DNA of 64,000 nt from DASRDR01 sp963812945 [NCBI: uncultured Candidatus Rokubacteria bacterium] (GCA_963812945.1 CAWEXD010000008.1:3782001-3846000); one strand, 5' to 3'; shown: positions 26,040 through 34,371, counted from the first letter of the stretch. Numbers and translations are program-made. The notes: a model not told the origin generated them from the letters alone.

Positions 26040-26567
26040 TCAGAAGGTCGGCGTGGACCCGCCCTTGGGCGCGATCCGGTCCGCCTTGTCGAAGACCCGG
26101 TCCTCGACCAGGATCGGCACCCGCGCGCGGAGGGCCAGGGCGATGGCGTCCGAGGGACGGGAGTCGATCGTCAAGCGAGCCCCCGCCGCCTCCAGATGGA
26201 GCTGCGCGTAGAAGACATCGTCGCGGAGATCCGTCACCACGATGCGCTTGAGAGACGCGCGCAGGTCACCGAGGACGTTGAGGAAGAGGTCGTGGGTCAG
26301 CGGGCGCGGGGGCGTGACGCCCTGGAGCGCGATGGCGATCCCGTTCGCCTCGAACGGGCCGATGGCCATCGCGAGCGGCCGCCGGTCGCGCTTCCCCTGG
26401 AGGAGCACGACCGGCTGGCGCGTGGCGGGGTCCAGCACGACCCCCGTGACCTCGGCCTCCTGTGGGCTCGGTACCGGGCTGCCCGGCCGCGGCGGCTCCG
26501 TCGCGCCGAGGCTCAGAAGACCGAGCAGCGCCCCCATGGCCAGCGTTCTTGCCCGCGCTCTCCGCAT
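26040..26567 (-). CDS. exported DUF151 (bifunctional-nuclease domain) protein
   Basis: The 175-residue product begins with a signal peptide (MRRARARTLAMGALLGLLSLGA). The DUF151/BFN domain follows: EVTGVVLDPATRQPVVLLQ, LAMAIGPFEANGIAIALQG, LKRIVVTDLRDDVFYAQLHL and SRPSDAIALALRARVPILVED. DUF151 proteins are normally cytoplasmic, and RNase/DNase activity has been reported for some; a signal peptide is unusual. ATG 26567 has GGGAGGGA upstream, and a minus-strand TATACT at 26615-26610 is a good -10 box. It heads the AAA-thioesterase-fhs operon. Confidence 0.85.
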   Translation of the reverse strand: MRRARARTLAMGALLGLLSLGATEPPRPGSPVPSPQEAEVTGVVLDPATRQPVVLLQGKRDRRPLAMAIGPFEANGIAIALQGVTPPRPLTHDLFLNVLGDLRASLKRIVVTDLRDDVFYAQLHLEAAGARLTIDSRPSDAIALALRARVPILVEDRVFDKADRIAPKGGSTPTF

Positions 26568-26609
26568 GGCCCGTCCCTCCCCGCGACGCCCCGGCGGCGC
26601 CGTGCGCCG

Positions 26610-26615
26610 AGTATA
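26610..26615 (-). promoter_or_regulatory. -10 element (TATACT) of the DUF151-AAA-fhs operon
   Basis: TATACT on the minus strand lies about 43 bases upstream of ATG 26567, leaving a leader of roughly 36 bases that contains a good Shine-Dalgarno. No clear -35 box is seen. Confidence 0.45.
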
Positions 26616-26681
26616 CCCCATCCGTTCCGGGACACTTGGCCGCGCGATCGGCCGCCTCGATCGCGCGGCACACCCTCGAAA

Positions 26682-27854
26682 TCAGCGGTCCAGGCGGTAC
26701 GCGAGGGCGCACGCGGCGGCGAGGACGACACTCAGCACGGCAAACATGGGGCCGTAGCCGAGCGCGTGGGCCAGGGCGCCGAACCCCGCCGCGCCGCCGG
26801 CCTGTCCCAGGAGGATGAACGCCATGAACACCCCGACGACGCGGCCGCGGCGATCCGGCGGCGTCACGTCCACCACGAGCGCCGTGAGCGCGGGGTAGAG
26901 CAATCCGTGCGCCGCGCCGGCGAGGAAGCCCGCCAGGGCGAGGAGCGGCCCGGCCGGCAGCCCCAGGGCCCGCGTGACGAGACCGAGGCTCGCGAGCAGA
27001 AGGGTGGCGCCGGCCTGGAGCGCCATCGCCGGGATGATCACGGCGCGCCGGCCCACGGCGTCGGCGATCCCGCCGGCCGTCGCCCGCATGAGGAGCGCCG
27101 AGGCCGAGTAGGCGACCGCGAAGAGGCCGACCCAGCGGACCCCGAGGTCCACCGCGTAGGTCGGGAAGAAGGTGAACATCACGCCCTGCCCGAGACCGAA
27201 GGCCGCACCGAGCGCCATCGGCAGTCGCGGCGCCCCGAGGATTCCGTGCACGAGACCCGCCAGGCCCTCGCCTGCGACCGCGCCCGAGGGGGGTCGCGGA
27301 ACGCGGAGCCGCGCCGAGATCGCGGCGGCCAGGAGCGGAAGGACCGCCGCGCCGAGGAAGAGCCCGCGGAACCCGGCGGCCTGCGTCAGGAGCTCGCCGA
27401 CGGCCGGCCCCACGGCTCCCGACAGGATCCCCGAGATCCCGAAGATCCCGAGGGCCTGGCTCCGCCGGTCCGGCGGGGCCAGGTCCACCACGACCGCGAA
27501 GTTCGCGATGAAGAACACGGAGAAGGCGGCGCCCTGGAGGGCGCGCAGCAAGGGAAACCACCGGAGGGCATCGGGGAGCGCCGCGAACGCGAGGGCCACG
27601 AGCGCGGTCAGGATCGCCCCGCTCACGAGGTACGCCCGGCGGCCGCCGCGGTCGACCCACGCGCCCATGAGCGGCTGGACGACGATCGCCGTCAGGCTGT
27701 AGCACCCCATGATGAGCCCCAGCTGGCTGTCCGTCGCGCCGAGCTCGCGAAGATGGAGCGGCAGGAGCACGAAGGCCGCGAGCCCGGTGAAGAAGAGGAA
27801 GTTGGCCGCCGCGGCGATCAGGAACGGCGGTGTCAGGATCGCGGAGGCGGCCAT
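26682..27854 (-). CDS. MFS transporter
   Basis: The 390-residue product has 12 predicted membrane helices. MFS motif A is at GAWVDRGGRRAYLVSG in the N-terminal half, and IADAVGRRAVI is the equivalent in the second half. The sequence resembles drug or sugar exporters of the YfcJ/AraJ style, but the substrate is unknown. The start is ATG 27854; a TACGAT overlaps this start on the minus strand, so the real start may be slightly further in. It lies 36 bases after the adenine deaminase gene. Confidence 0.8.
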   Translation of the reverse strand: MAASAILTPPFLIAAAANFLFFTGLAAFVLLPLHLRELGATDSQLGLIMGCYSLTAIVVQPLMGAWVDRGGRRAYLVSGAILTALVALAFAALPDALRWFPLLRALQGAAFSVFFIANFAVVVDLAPPDRRSQALGIFGISGILSGAVGPAVGELLTQAAGFRGLFLGAAVLPLLAAAISARLRVPRPPSGAVAGEGLAGLVHGILGAPRLPMALGAAFGLGQGVMFTFFPTYAVDLGVRWVGLFAVAYSASALLMRATAGGIADAVGRRAVIIPAMALQAGATLLLASLGLVTRALGLPAGPLLALAGFLAGAAHGLLYPALTALVVDVTPPDRRGRVVGVFMAFILLGQAGGAAGFGALAHALGYGPMFAVLSVVLAAACALAYRLDR

Positions 27855-27890
27855 CGTAGAGGGCGGTGCCGTCGCCCGTCCGGTTACCGG

Positions 27891-29642
27891 CTAGAGGAAG
27901 ACGGGCACGCGCTCGCGGCTCTTGACGGCGAGGAGCCCTCGCGTCGTCAGGCGGAGCGCCGGGATCGCCGAGAAGGTGAGCGTCTGCAAGGTGAGGAGCG
28001 GGTGGGCCAGCCCGCAGCCGAGCGCGCGGAGCGCGGTGACGATCCCGTCGAGCCCGCGACCCACCTCCACCACGGGCGCCGGCGAGGCGACGCCGCCCAG
28101 AGGGAGCGGCACCTCCGCGCGCACGATGCCCTGGCCGTCGACGACGACGAAGCCGCCCCGGAGCTCCACCGCCCGGCGGCCGGCGGCCGCGAGCGCGTCC
28201 CGCGAGGCGCCGAGCAGCACCAGGTCGGCGGTGTCGAACGACAGGGTCGACGCGACAGCGCCCTCGCGAAGGCCGAACCCCTGCACGACCCCCAGCCCGC
28301 GCTCGCGTCCCGTCCGCCGGTCGCAGACCGCCGCGAGCAAGAGGTCCGACGCCGGATCGGCGACGACGGCGCCGTCGCGGATCGGGAGGGTCGCCTCCGC
28401 CTCGGCGGTCACGATGTCTCCGGCGATCCGGATCACGCGGACGCGGGCCTCCGATCCCGGCGCGGCCAGGCGGAGCGACGCCGGGTCGAGCGGGCCCGGC
28501 CGGGGGCCGTCGTAGAGCCCCGCGGGCAGGGGCACCGCCGGGCACGGGACGAGGCAGCGCCCCTCGCGGGCGACGACCCGCCCGCGCGCCACAACCACCT
28601 CCGGCCGCACCGTCCGGAGATCGGGCAGCAGGAGGAAGTCCGCCCAGCGCCCGGGGGCGATGCCGCCGAGCACGCCGTCGAGGCCGAAGTGCTCCGCCGG
28701 GTTGAGGCTCGCCATCTGGTACGCCGTCACCGGCGGGAGTCCCAGGTCGATCGCCCGCTGCACGATGCCGTCCATGTAGCCGCGCGCGACGAGATCAGGC
28801 GGCCAGATCCCGTCGGAGGCCAGGCTCGCCCGGCGGAGCGACACGCCGGCGTGACGGACCTCCAGCACCGCCTGGAGGTCGCGCCGGACCGAGCCCTCGC
28901 GGATCAGGACGTGCATGCCGAGCCGGAGCCGCTCGAGCGCCTCCGCCGCGGTGATCGGCTCGTGGCAGGAGCCCACGCCGGCGGCGGCGCAGGCCACGAG
29001 CCGGGACCCTCGGGCGCCGGCCGTGTGGCCCTCGACCGTCTTGCCGAGGGCCTCGGCCCGGCTGATCAGCGAGAGCAGCCGCTCGGGCTCCGGGAGCAGC
29101 CGGTGCCAGTAGATCTCGCCCAGGCCGAGCACCCGCGGGTCCTCCAGGAGCGCCGTCATCGCAGCCTCGTTGGGCGCCGGCTGACCGGGCTCGTCCTCCA
29201 CCGAGAGGTAGGAGATGACCGGCGCGGTCGCGTAGGCGTGGATTGGCTGGGCCGCGAGCGTGTCGAGGAACCAGCGGGCACCGCCCGCGCCGAGGGCGGA
29301 GCTGACCTGGGCCATCTCCGTGACGAACGCGGTGAGGCCCCGGGGAATCGCCTCCCGGAGGAGCTCCGGCAGCGCGACGAAGACGTCCAGATGCGTGTGC
29401 CCGTCGAGGAATCCCGGAACGAGCACTTTCCCGCGAGCGTCCAGGCCGAGGGTGGCCGGACCGGCCAGCGCGGCGAGGTCTTCGCCGACCGCCGCCACGC
29501 GACCGGCGGCGACGGCCACGTCCCAGCGCACGACCTCGCCCGTGTAGACGTTGACGACGTCGCCCCCGGTCACGAGCAGATCCGGAGGCGCGTGGCCAAC
29601 CGCCACCTCGAGGAGGCGGCGGCGGACGTCGGCCCCCGTCAT
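27891..29642 (-). CDS. ade: adenine deaminase-family amidohydrolase
   Basis: The 583-residue length and domain order match AdeC: an N-terminal barrel with PGFLDGHTHLD (metal-binding HxH), GLGEIYW, VEGHTAG and ASDGIWPPDLV, then a C-terminal domain with SFDTADLVLLG. It would deaminate adenine to hypoxanthine. The HTHLD motif differs from the HIESS usually found in AdeC, so a related substrate is possible. The ATG overlaps the stop of the C39-peptidase gene (ATGA). Confidence 0.8.
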   Translation of the reverse strand: MTGADVRRRLLEVAVGHAPPDLLVTGGDVVNVYTGEVVRWDVAVAAGRVAAVGEDLAALAGPATLGLDARGKVLVPGFLDGHTHLDVFVALPELLREAIPRGLTAFVTEMAQVSSALGAGGARWFLDTLAAQPIHAYATAPVISYLSVEDEPGQPAPNEAAMTALLEDPRVLGLGEIYWHRLLPEPERLLSLISRAEALGKTVEGHTAGARGSRLVACAAAGVGSCHEPITAAEALERLRLGMHVLIREGSVRRDLQAVLEVRHAGVSLRRASLASDGIWPPDLVARGYMDGIVQRAIDLGLPPVTAYQMASLNPAEHFGLDGVLGGIAPGRWADFLLLPDLRTVRPEVVVARGRVVAREGRCLVPCPAVPLPAGLYDGPRPGPLDPASLRLAAPGSEARVRVIRIAGDIVTAEAEATLPIRDGAVVADPASDLLLAAVCDRRTGRERGLGVVQGFGLREGAVASTLSFDTADLVLLGASRDALAAAGRRAVELRGGFVVVDGQGIVRAEVPLPLGGVASPAPVVEVGRGLDGIVTALRALGCGLAHPLLTLQTLTFSAIPALRLTTRGLLAVKSRERVPVFL

Positions 29643-30226
29643 GCCGCGGCGCCGGGGGGCGTGACGAGGAGCGCCCAGCCGCGCCGGGCTGCCCAGGTGC
29701 GGAGGAACTCGGCGTAGGAAAGGAGCCGGTACGCGGTCGTTCCCGAGTGGAGGACCACCACCGCGGCCCGGTCGTCGTAGCCGAGCAGCACCGCGAAGTG
29801 CGGGACGGACACCGGTCCACGGCCAAGATCCTGGAAGACGATCAGGGGACGACCCTGGCGCAGCTCGGTCTTGACGCGCTCGAGCGTGCCCTCGAACGCC
29901 TGGGTGCGGAACCCGCGCCGCCGCGCCTCGAACTCGAGCTCCAGGTTCAGGACGCCACGCGCCGACGGCAGGTAGAGCGCGCGCCCGATCTCCTCCGCAT
30001 CGGCGGCGGAGCCCCAGTATTGGAGGACCATGGCGAGCGCGGCGGGCCCGCACTGGTACGCCTCCTGGGCGATGAACGGGACCGTCGTGATGAGGTGCCC
30101 CTGTCCCGCCGCGACGTCGCCCCGCACGGCATCCAGCGTCACCGCGGTGCACCCGCTGCCGAGGAGGCCGGCCAAGAAGAGCGTCGTGACCGCGCGCGCT
30201 CCGGAATGTTGAAGCGGGCGGGGCAT
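29639..30226 (-). CDS. C39-family peptidase-like lipoprotein
   Basis: The 195-residue product has a signal peptide ending LLGSGC, with C26 as the probable lipid-modified residue. The papain-like C39 core follows: C59 in YQCGPAALAMVLQYWG is the nucleophile and PHFAVLLGY holds the histidine. Related proteins are exported cysteine proteases or bacteriocin-leader-peptidase-like domains. A minus-strand TATAGT 7 bases before the ATG predicts a leaderless mRNA. The gene is co-transcribed with the adenine deaminase gene, for no evident reason. Confidence 0.82.
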   Translation of the reverse strand: MPRPLQHSGARAVTTLFLAGLLGSGCTAVTLDAVRGDVAAGQGHLITTVPFIAQEAYQCGPAALAMVLQYWGSAADAEEIGRALYLPSARGVLNLELEFEARRRGFRTQAFEGTLERVKTELRQGRPLIVFQDLGRGPVSVPHFAVLLGYDDRAAVVVLHSGTTAYRLLSYAEFLRTWAARRGWALLVTPPGAAA

Positions 30227-30232
30227 CGCGCC

Positions 30233-30240
30233 TACTATAG
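30233..30240. promoter_or_regulatory. overlapping divergent -10 elements around a CTATAG palindrome
   Basis: TATAGT on the minus strand (30239-30234) serves the C39 lipoprotein gene, whose ATG is 7 bases further on. TACTAT on the plus strand (30233-30238) is placed to serve the zinc-ribbon gene at 30253. The two boxes occupy the same bases, so polymerase could bind for only one direction at a time. Confidence 0.5.
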
Positions 30241-30252
30241 CACCCGGGTCCC

Positions 30253-30369
30253 ATGGCTTCGGACGCGCCGGTGCACACCTGCTGGGTCTGCGGGGCGATC
30301 ATGCGCGAGATCAAGTGCAAGATCATCTGCCCGCACTGCGGATACACGCGCGACTGCTCCGACCCCTGA
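30253..30369 (+). CDS. 38-residue zinc-ribbon protein
   Basis: A very small open frame encodes two cysteine pairs, C10-x2-C13 in TCWVCGAIM and C26-x2-C29 in IICPHCGYTRDCSDP, spaced as in a zinc ribbon. Extra cysteines are C22 and C35. The dense cysteine pattern and high charge make chance coding unlikely, and the ATG sits just behind a plus-strand -10 box. It may bind nucleic acid or a protein partner; the function is unknown. It is followed 16 bases later by the hotdog-protein gene. Confidence 0.75.
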   Translation: MASDAPVHTCWVCGAIMREIKCKIICPHCGYTRDCSDP

Positions 30370-30385
30370 GGGGGCGTCGCCCCTC

Positions 30386-31246
30386 GTGACGATCGACGCG
30401 GCGCTCCAGCAGGCGGCTGCCGGCGCCGCCCGCGGCGTCGTCACCTTCCCGGCCGAGCTCCACGGCTTCCCCGGTACCGCGCACGGCGGCGCGGTGGCCG
30501 CCGTCTTCCACCGGCTGGCACTCCCGCGCCCGCCGGTGGAGCTACGGGTGGAGCTCCTGCGGGGCGTCCCGACCGCGACGCCCCTCGGCCTTCGCACGGG
30601 CAGCAGTGGCGCCACCGCCCGGCTGACGCTCCACCAGGGCGACCGACCGCTCGCCGAGGCCTCGCTCCGCCGTGAGGGCGTGACGCCACCGGACGTCGCG
30701 CCCCTGCGGGCCCGGTGGGCGCTGGACCATCCCGAGCAGGACCAGGTGCCCGGCACCGCGACATGCCTCGCGTGCGGCTCGGCGAACCCGCTGGGGCTCG
30801 GCGTCCGGTTCTGGGTGACCGACCGGCTCGTCTGGCGCGAGTGCCTCCCGCCGGCGACCTACCGGACGCGCGAGGGCGCGCACCCGGCTCTGGCGCTCAT
30901 CCTCCTGGACGAGCTCGGCTGGTGGCTGGGCGCCCTTGCTCAGCAGGAGTGCGGCGTCACGACCGACGTCCGGATCACCCTCTTCGAGACGCTCCCGTTC
31001 GCGCCGCTCCTGGTCCTGGGGGACCGCGCCGCGGTGAGCACCGACGAGGAGGACCCCCGGGGGCGCTACTGCCGGACGGCGGGCGCGCTTTTCGGCCCCG
31101 ACGGCGCGCTACTGGCGACCGCGGAGGTTCGCTTCGCCGGGAGCCGGGCCTATACCCGCCGCCTGCTCGAGCCGTTCCTGGCCTCCACCCCCCCGGAGAC
31201 CCTGGCCCGGTGGTTCCCGAGCGCCCGCCGGGACCCCGCGGACTGA
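30386..31246 (+). CDS. hotdog-fold (acyl-CoA thioesterase-like) protein, probably two domains
   Basis: The 286-residue product carries the motif CLACGSANPLGLGVRF (residues about 129-144), which opens one class of PaaI-like hotdog domains, and ends with TRRLLEPFL. The N-terminal half has HGFPGTAHGGAVAAVFHRLA, which resembles the active-site helix of another hotdog unit, so the protein looks like a tandem. It would act on a CoA or ACP thioester. The GTG start is inferred from where homology begins; there is no clear Shine-Dalgarno. Confidence 0.65.
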   Translation: MTIDAALQQAAAGAARGVVTFPAELHGFPGTAHGGAVAAVFHRLALPRPPVELRVELLRGVPTATPLGLRTGSSGATARLTLHQGDRPLAEASLRREGVTPPDVAPLRARWALDHPEQDQVPGTATCLACGSANPLGLGVRFWVTDRLVWRECLPPATYRTREGAHPALALILLDELGWWLGALAQQECGVTTDVRITLFETLPFAPLLVLGDRAAVSTDEEDPRGRYCRTAGALFGPDGALLATAEVRFAGSRAYTRRLLEPFLASTPPETLARWFPSARRDPAD

Positions 31247-31292
31247 GCGTTCCGGCCGATTCCGCTTGCAAAGTCTCGCATTCGTGGCGAAA

Positions 31293-31742
31293 ATGCACGG
31301 CGAGGCGACGGGGAGCGTGAAGAACATCATCGTGTACAGCCGTGAGCTAAAGGCGCAGAACCTTTATCCAAGACGCATCATTTCCCCTCCCGCTCCCAAC
31401 AAGTGCTGCCCCGGCCGCATGGAGGTCCTCGGCCGGCCCCGGCTGGACGAGCATCAGCGCCGTTTCACTTACAAGCGATGCAAGGTTTGCGGCTTTGCGC
31501 TCCGGCATTTCCTGGACCCCGTGGGCACGGTCCTGACCCCGGCTCCGCACGATCCGAAGTCTCGCAAGCCCTTGCCGGGAAAGGACAATCGGCAGATCGG
31601 TCCCGTGCCGGCGCCGGACCGAGCGCCGCAAGTGGCGGGGCGGAAGTCCGCGCCCAGCCGTCATGTGCCCCCGTCAGCCCCGTCCCGGCGGCCCCACCCG
31701 GTCGAGGTCAGTCGGAAGAGCGCAGGGCGGCGGCGGCGTTAG
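31293..31742 (+). CDS. small zinc-ribbon protein with basic tail
   Basis: The 149-residue product (ATG 31293; TTG 31266, GTG 31284 and GTG 31317 are alternatives) has a CC pair in PNKCCPGRMEVLG and RCKVCGFALRHFL 20 residues later, a zinc-ribbon layout. A long Pro/Arg/Lys-rich tail ends in RRRR and looks disordered and nucleic-acid binding. The first 100 bases are clearly less GC-rich than the surroundings. It lies 88 bases upstream of the NYN-protein gene on the same strand. Function is unknown. Confidence 0.55.
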   Translation: MHGEATGSVKNIIVYSRELKAQNLYPRRIISPPAPNKCCPGRMEVLGRPRLDEHQRRFTYKRCKVCGFALRHFLDPVGTVLTPAPHDPKSRKPLPGKDNRQIGPVPAPDRAPQVAGRKSAPSRHVPPSAPSRRPHPVEVSRKSAGRRRR

Positions 31743-31753
31743 GGCCGCGGCCC
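31742..31753. repeat. 12-bp perfect palindrome at the end of the zinc-ribbon gene
   Basis: GGGCCGCGGCCC begins on the last base of the stop codon and is followed by CTTGGGG. It could form a short hairpin in the mRNA between this gene and the NYN gene or serve as a binding site; it is too short to be called a terminator. Confidence 0.3.
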
Positions 31754-31796
31754 TTGGGGTCGCCCGGTTGTCCCCTCCCTCCGGTTCAAACCTTGA

Positions 31797-31812
31797 AGCT
31801 CAGCTTTGAGCT
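31797..31812 (+). promoter_or_regulatory. small hairpin just before the ribosome-binding site of the NYN gene
   Basis: A 6-bp stem (31797-31802 with 31807-31812) with a 4-base loop ends 5 bases before GGAG (31818-31821), the Shine-Dalgarno of ATG 31831. The heptamer AGCTCAG also occurs twice here. It may tune translation of the NYN protein. Confidence 0.3.
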
Positions 31813-31830
31813 CAGTTGGAGTGATCGCGC

Positions 31831-34347
31831 ATGGACAAGGCTGTCGAGTGGCCCCTTTGGTCCGCCGATCAGATCGCCGAGGCGCTTCCCGAGCTAGTCG
31901 CCCTCGTCGAGACCCGGCTCCTTGACCTCCCCGTCGAGCATCGCGAGAAGAACCAGGGTGCGGTCGAGACCCTGAAGGCGGACCCACCCGGACCCGCCCA
32001 GATCCGCGACGGCTCCCGAGGCCGCGACCTCACGACGCTCGGCTTCGCGCTCGACGTCCTCGGGCGGCGAGCGGCCCGGGAGGGAGACCTCGGGGAGGCG
32101 CTGCGCCTCTTCCAGGGCGCGCACGAGCTGTTCCGGCGAGCCAGCCCGCTCATGCGCGCGACCCGCCCGATGCGCCAGACCCTCGGCAACGCCGTCCGTG
32201 CCCTCGTCGTCGACCAGGTCGCCCGGTGCCGCCAGGACAACGCCGATGTGCGCGCGGTCCGGACCACTCTCGCCGCGTTCGTCGGCTCCGCGTGGGGCGC
32301 GATGCCCGCCCAGATCGCGCTCGCGGTCGACGAGATGATCCTGCTCGAGCTGGAGCGCGCGCGGCTCGCGGCCGAGAGTGATCCCGAGGCGCGTGACCGC
32401 CTGGTCCGGGTCCACGTCGAGGCCGTCCTCGAGCTGGAGGTGCCCACGCGGCTCGAGCGCATCCGGCGCGACTGGGAGGACATCGGCGAGCGGGTGGATC
32501 CCGCGGCCGTCCGGCGCGCCCACCGCGCCGTCCGCCGGGCCGAGCCCCTGTCGGCGCTCGTCCCGCCCGCCATCTGGGAGGAGATCCGCCAGGCGATCGA
32601 GCGCGGCGACGCCGACGCCCTCGGCCAGGCGCTGGCCGACGTGCGGGACGAGCTGGAGATGAACCTCCGGCTCCGGCTCGACGCCAAGCCGGAGCACCGG
32701 GAGCCCGTGTCCGAGCTCCGCGTCGTGGGCGCCCCCGACCCCGCCTTCCTCCAGGCCCGGGAGCTCCTCCTCCGGCGCGACCCCCGGGCGCTCGACGAAT
32801 TCGGCGACCTCCACTACCGCCGCAGCACGAACACGATCGCCAAGGAGTGGTACGCCCACGCGCTCACGGTGTTCGGGCAGAGCACGGACATCCACGACGT
32901 CATCGAGCTGCTCGAGGCCGCCATCGCGTCCGACCGCTTTCACGAGCATCGCGGGTGGACCGCGCGCTGGAACCTGGCCTGCGCCCTCCGGCGCCTGCCG
33001 TCGCGCGCCGACGAGGCGCTCGACGTGCTCCTCCCGGTGCTCGAGCTGGACGCGCACCCGGCAGAGGCGTTCGAGCTCTGCCTCCTCTGGGCGATCGAGC
33101 AGAATCGCCAGGACGTGCTCGCTGCGCTCTGTCTCCGGGCGCGGCACTACGAGGCGCACCTCCTGGGGGCGCTCCAGGACGCGGAGGCGCCCGCGACCGG
33201 CGGCGGGGCCGCGCGGTTCCGGGACCACTTCCGCCGGATCAACCGGATCCTCCGGGACCCGGACCGGGTCTTCCCGGACCCCCGAGAGCGCCTGCTCTTC
33301 GAGGAGCTCGACCAGCTGACCCGCGAGTTCATCGAGACCTCCCTCGTCGCGGCTGGCGTGGAGTGGTTCCGGCAGCGGGCCGCCGCCGGTCCCGAGGCGG
33401 GCGTGTTCAAGAACTGGGAGTGCGCGGCCGCGCTCAACGAGGAGGCGGGCGACCTGGCGGCCAGCTGGCGCTGCCGGCTCCACAGCTGGCGCGTGACCCA
33501 GAACCGGCGGAACGTCGACCCGCGGAAGAAGGCCCAGCTCTTGCGCACGGTCCTCGGCTGGGCGCAGCGTCACGGGTTCCGCGAGGAGGGGCTCCGGGTG
33601 CTCCGGCAGAGCTGGTCCGCGACGAGCTTCTCGGAGACCGACGCCGAGCTGTGGGCCGAGCGGCTCGGCGCGTCCCTGGCCGGGGCCGGCGATCCGAGCG
33701 CCCCCGGCGAGGCCGAGGCGCCGGCGGGCGGCGCCGAGCCGGCGGCCGCGACGCGGCCGCAAGGCACGCCGAGCGGCCTCCGGCCGCGTGGGCCCGCGCC
33801 GGGCCGCCCGGCCCTGGCCCTCATGCTGGACTGGGAAAACGTGAAGGTGAGCCTCGCCCGCCACCTCGACGAGCTTCCCCAGGCGGGCGCGCCGGCGCTG
33901 CGCGGGCGCCTGGCCGGCGTGGAGCTGGCCTCACGGCTCCTCGACGCCGCCTGGCGGCACGGCGTCCCCCGTCAGCGGTGGGCCGTCGCCGACTGGGATC
34001 GTGACTTCTTCGAGGGCGACCAGAAGGCGGTTCGGAACGCGCGCTTCTCGACCGACATCGCCGATCGCGACAAGGCCAACGCCTCCGATCACGTGCTACG
34101 GGAGAAGATCCACCTGGTCCTGCGCGAGCATCCCGAGATCGGCGTCTACGTGATCGGGACCGGCGACGGCGACTTCCACGAGGTCGTCAAGACCCTGCAG
34201 GCCCAGGGAAAGCAGGTCATCCTGTGGACCACGCGGCGCTCGGTAAGCGAGAGCTACGGCGGCGGCCTCCGGGGGCCCGATCGGATTCGCATCGAGTGGC
34301 TGGAGGACCTCGTCTTCGGCGTGCCGGCGGCCGCCGGCGCGCGCTGA
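31831..34347 (+). CDS. large helical-repeat protein with C-terminal NYN (LabA/PIN-like) nuclease domain
   Basis: The 838-residue protein has about 600 residues of alpha-helical sequence with TPR-like spacing (for example DLGEALRLFQGAHELFRRA and NTIAKEWYAHALTVFG), a proline/alanine-rich linker (about 625-660), and a C-terminal NYN domain. The NYN domain keeps the acidic residues of the PIN-like site: D667 in ALMLDWENVK, D753 in NASDHVLREKI, and D779/D781 in YVIGTGDGDFHEVV, followed by GKQVILWTTRRSVSESY. NYN domains are RNases that act in RNA processing, decay or defence. The helical part probably recognises a protein or RNA partner. ATG 31831 has GGAG 9 bases upstream. Function is open. Confidence 0.8.
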   Translation: MDKAVEWPLWSADQIAEALPELVALVETRLLDLPVEHREKNQGAVETLKADPPGPAQIRDGSRGRDLTTLGFALDVLGRRAAREGDLGEALRLFQGAHELFRRASPLMRATRPMRQTLGNAVRALVVDQVARCRQDNADVRAVRTTLAAFVGSAWGAMPAQIALAVDEMILLELERARLAAESDPEARDRLVRVHVEAVLELEVPTRLERIRRDWEDIGERVDPAAVRRAHRAVRRAEPLSALVPPAIWEEIRQAIERGDADALGQALADVRDELEMNLRLRLDAKPEHREPVSELRVVGAPDPAFLQARELLLRRDPRALDEFGDLHYRRSTNTIAKEWYAHALTVFGQSTDIHDVIELLEAAIASDRFHEHRGWTARWNLACALRRLPSRADEALDVLLPVLELDAHPAEAFELCLLWAIEQNRQDVLAALCLRARHYEAHLLGALQDAEAPATGGGAARFRDHFRRINRILRDPDRVFPDPRERLLFEELDQLTREFIETSLVAAGVEWFRQRAAAGPEAGVFKNWECAAALNEEAGDLAASWRCRLHSWRVTQNRRNVDPRKKAQLLRTVLGWAQRHGFREEGLRVLRQSWSATSFSETDAELWAERLGASLAGAGDPSAPGEAEAPAGGAEPAAATRPQGTPSGLRPRGPAPGRPALALMLDWENVKVSLARHLDELPQAGAPALRGRLAGVELASRLLDAAWRHGVPRQRWAVADWDRDFFEGDQKAVRNARFSTDIADRDKANASDHVLREKIHLVLREHPEIGVYVIGTGDGDFHEVVKTLQAQGKQVILWTTRRSVSESYGGGLRGPDRIRIEWLEDLVFGVPAAAGAR

Positions 34348-34371
34348 GTCCGCGGGCCAGCGAGGCGCCAG

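Noticed and set aside
25179-29717. Plus-strand open frame of 1512 codons
   Set aside because: It runs antisense through the AAA, DUF151, MFS and adenine-deaminase genes, has an Arg/Glu/Gly-rich low-complexity translation and no domain; it is an effect of very high GC content.
31742-31753. Palindrome as a terminator of the zinc-ribbon gene
   Set aside because: Six-base arms with no loop and no T tract are not enough; it was kept only as a repeat.
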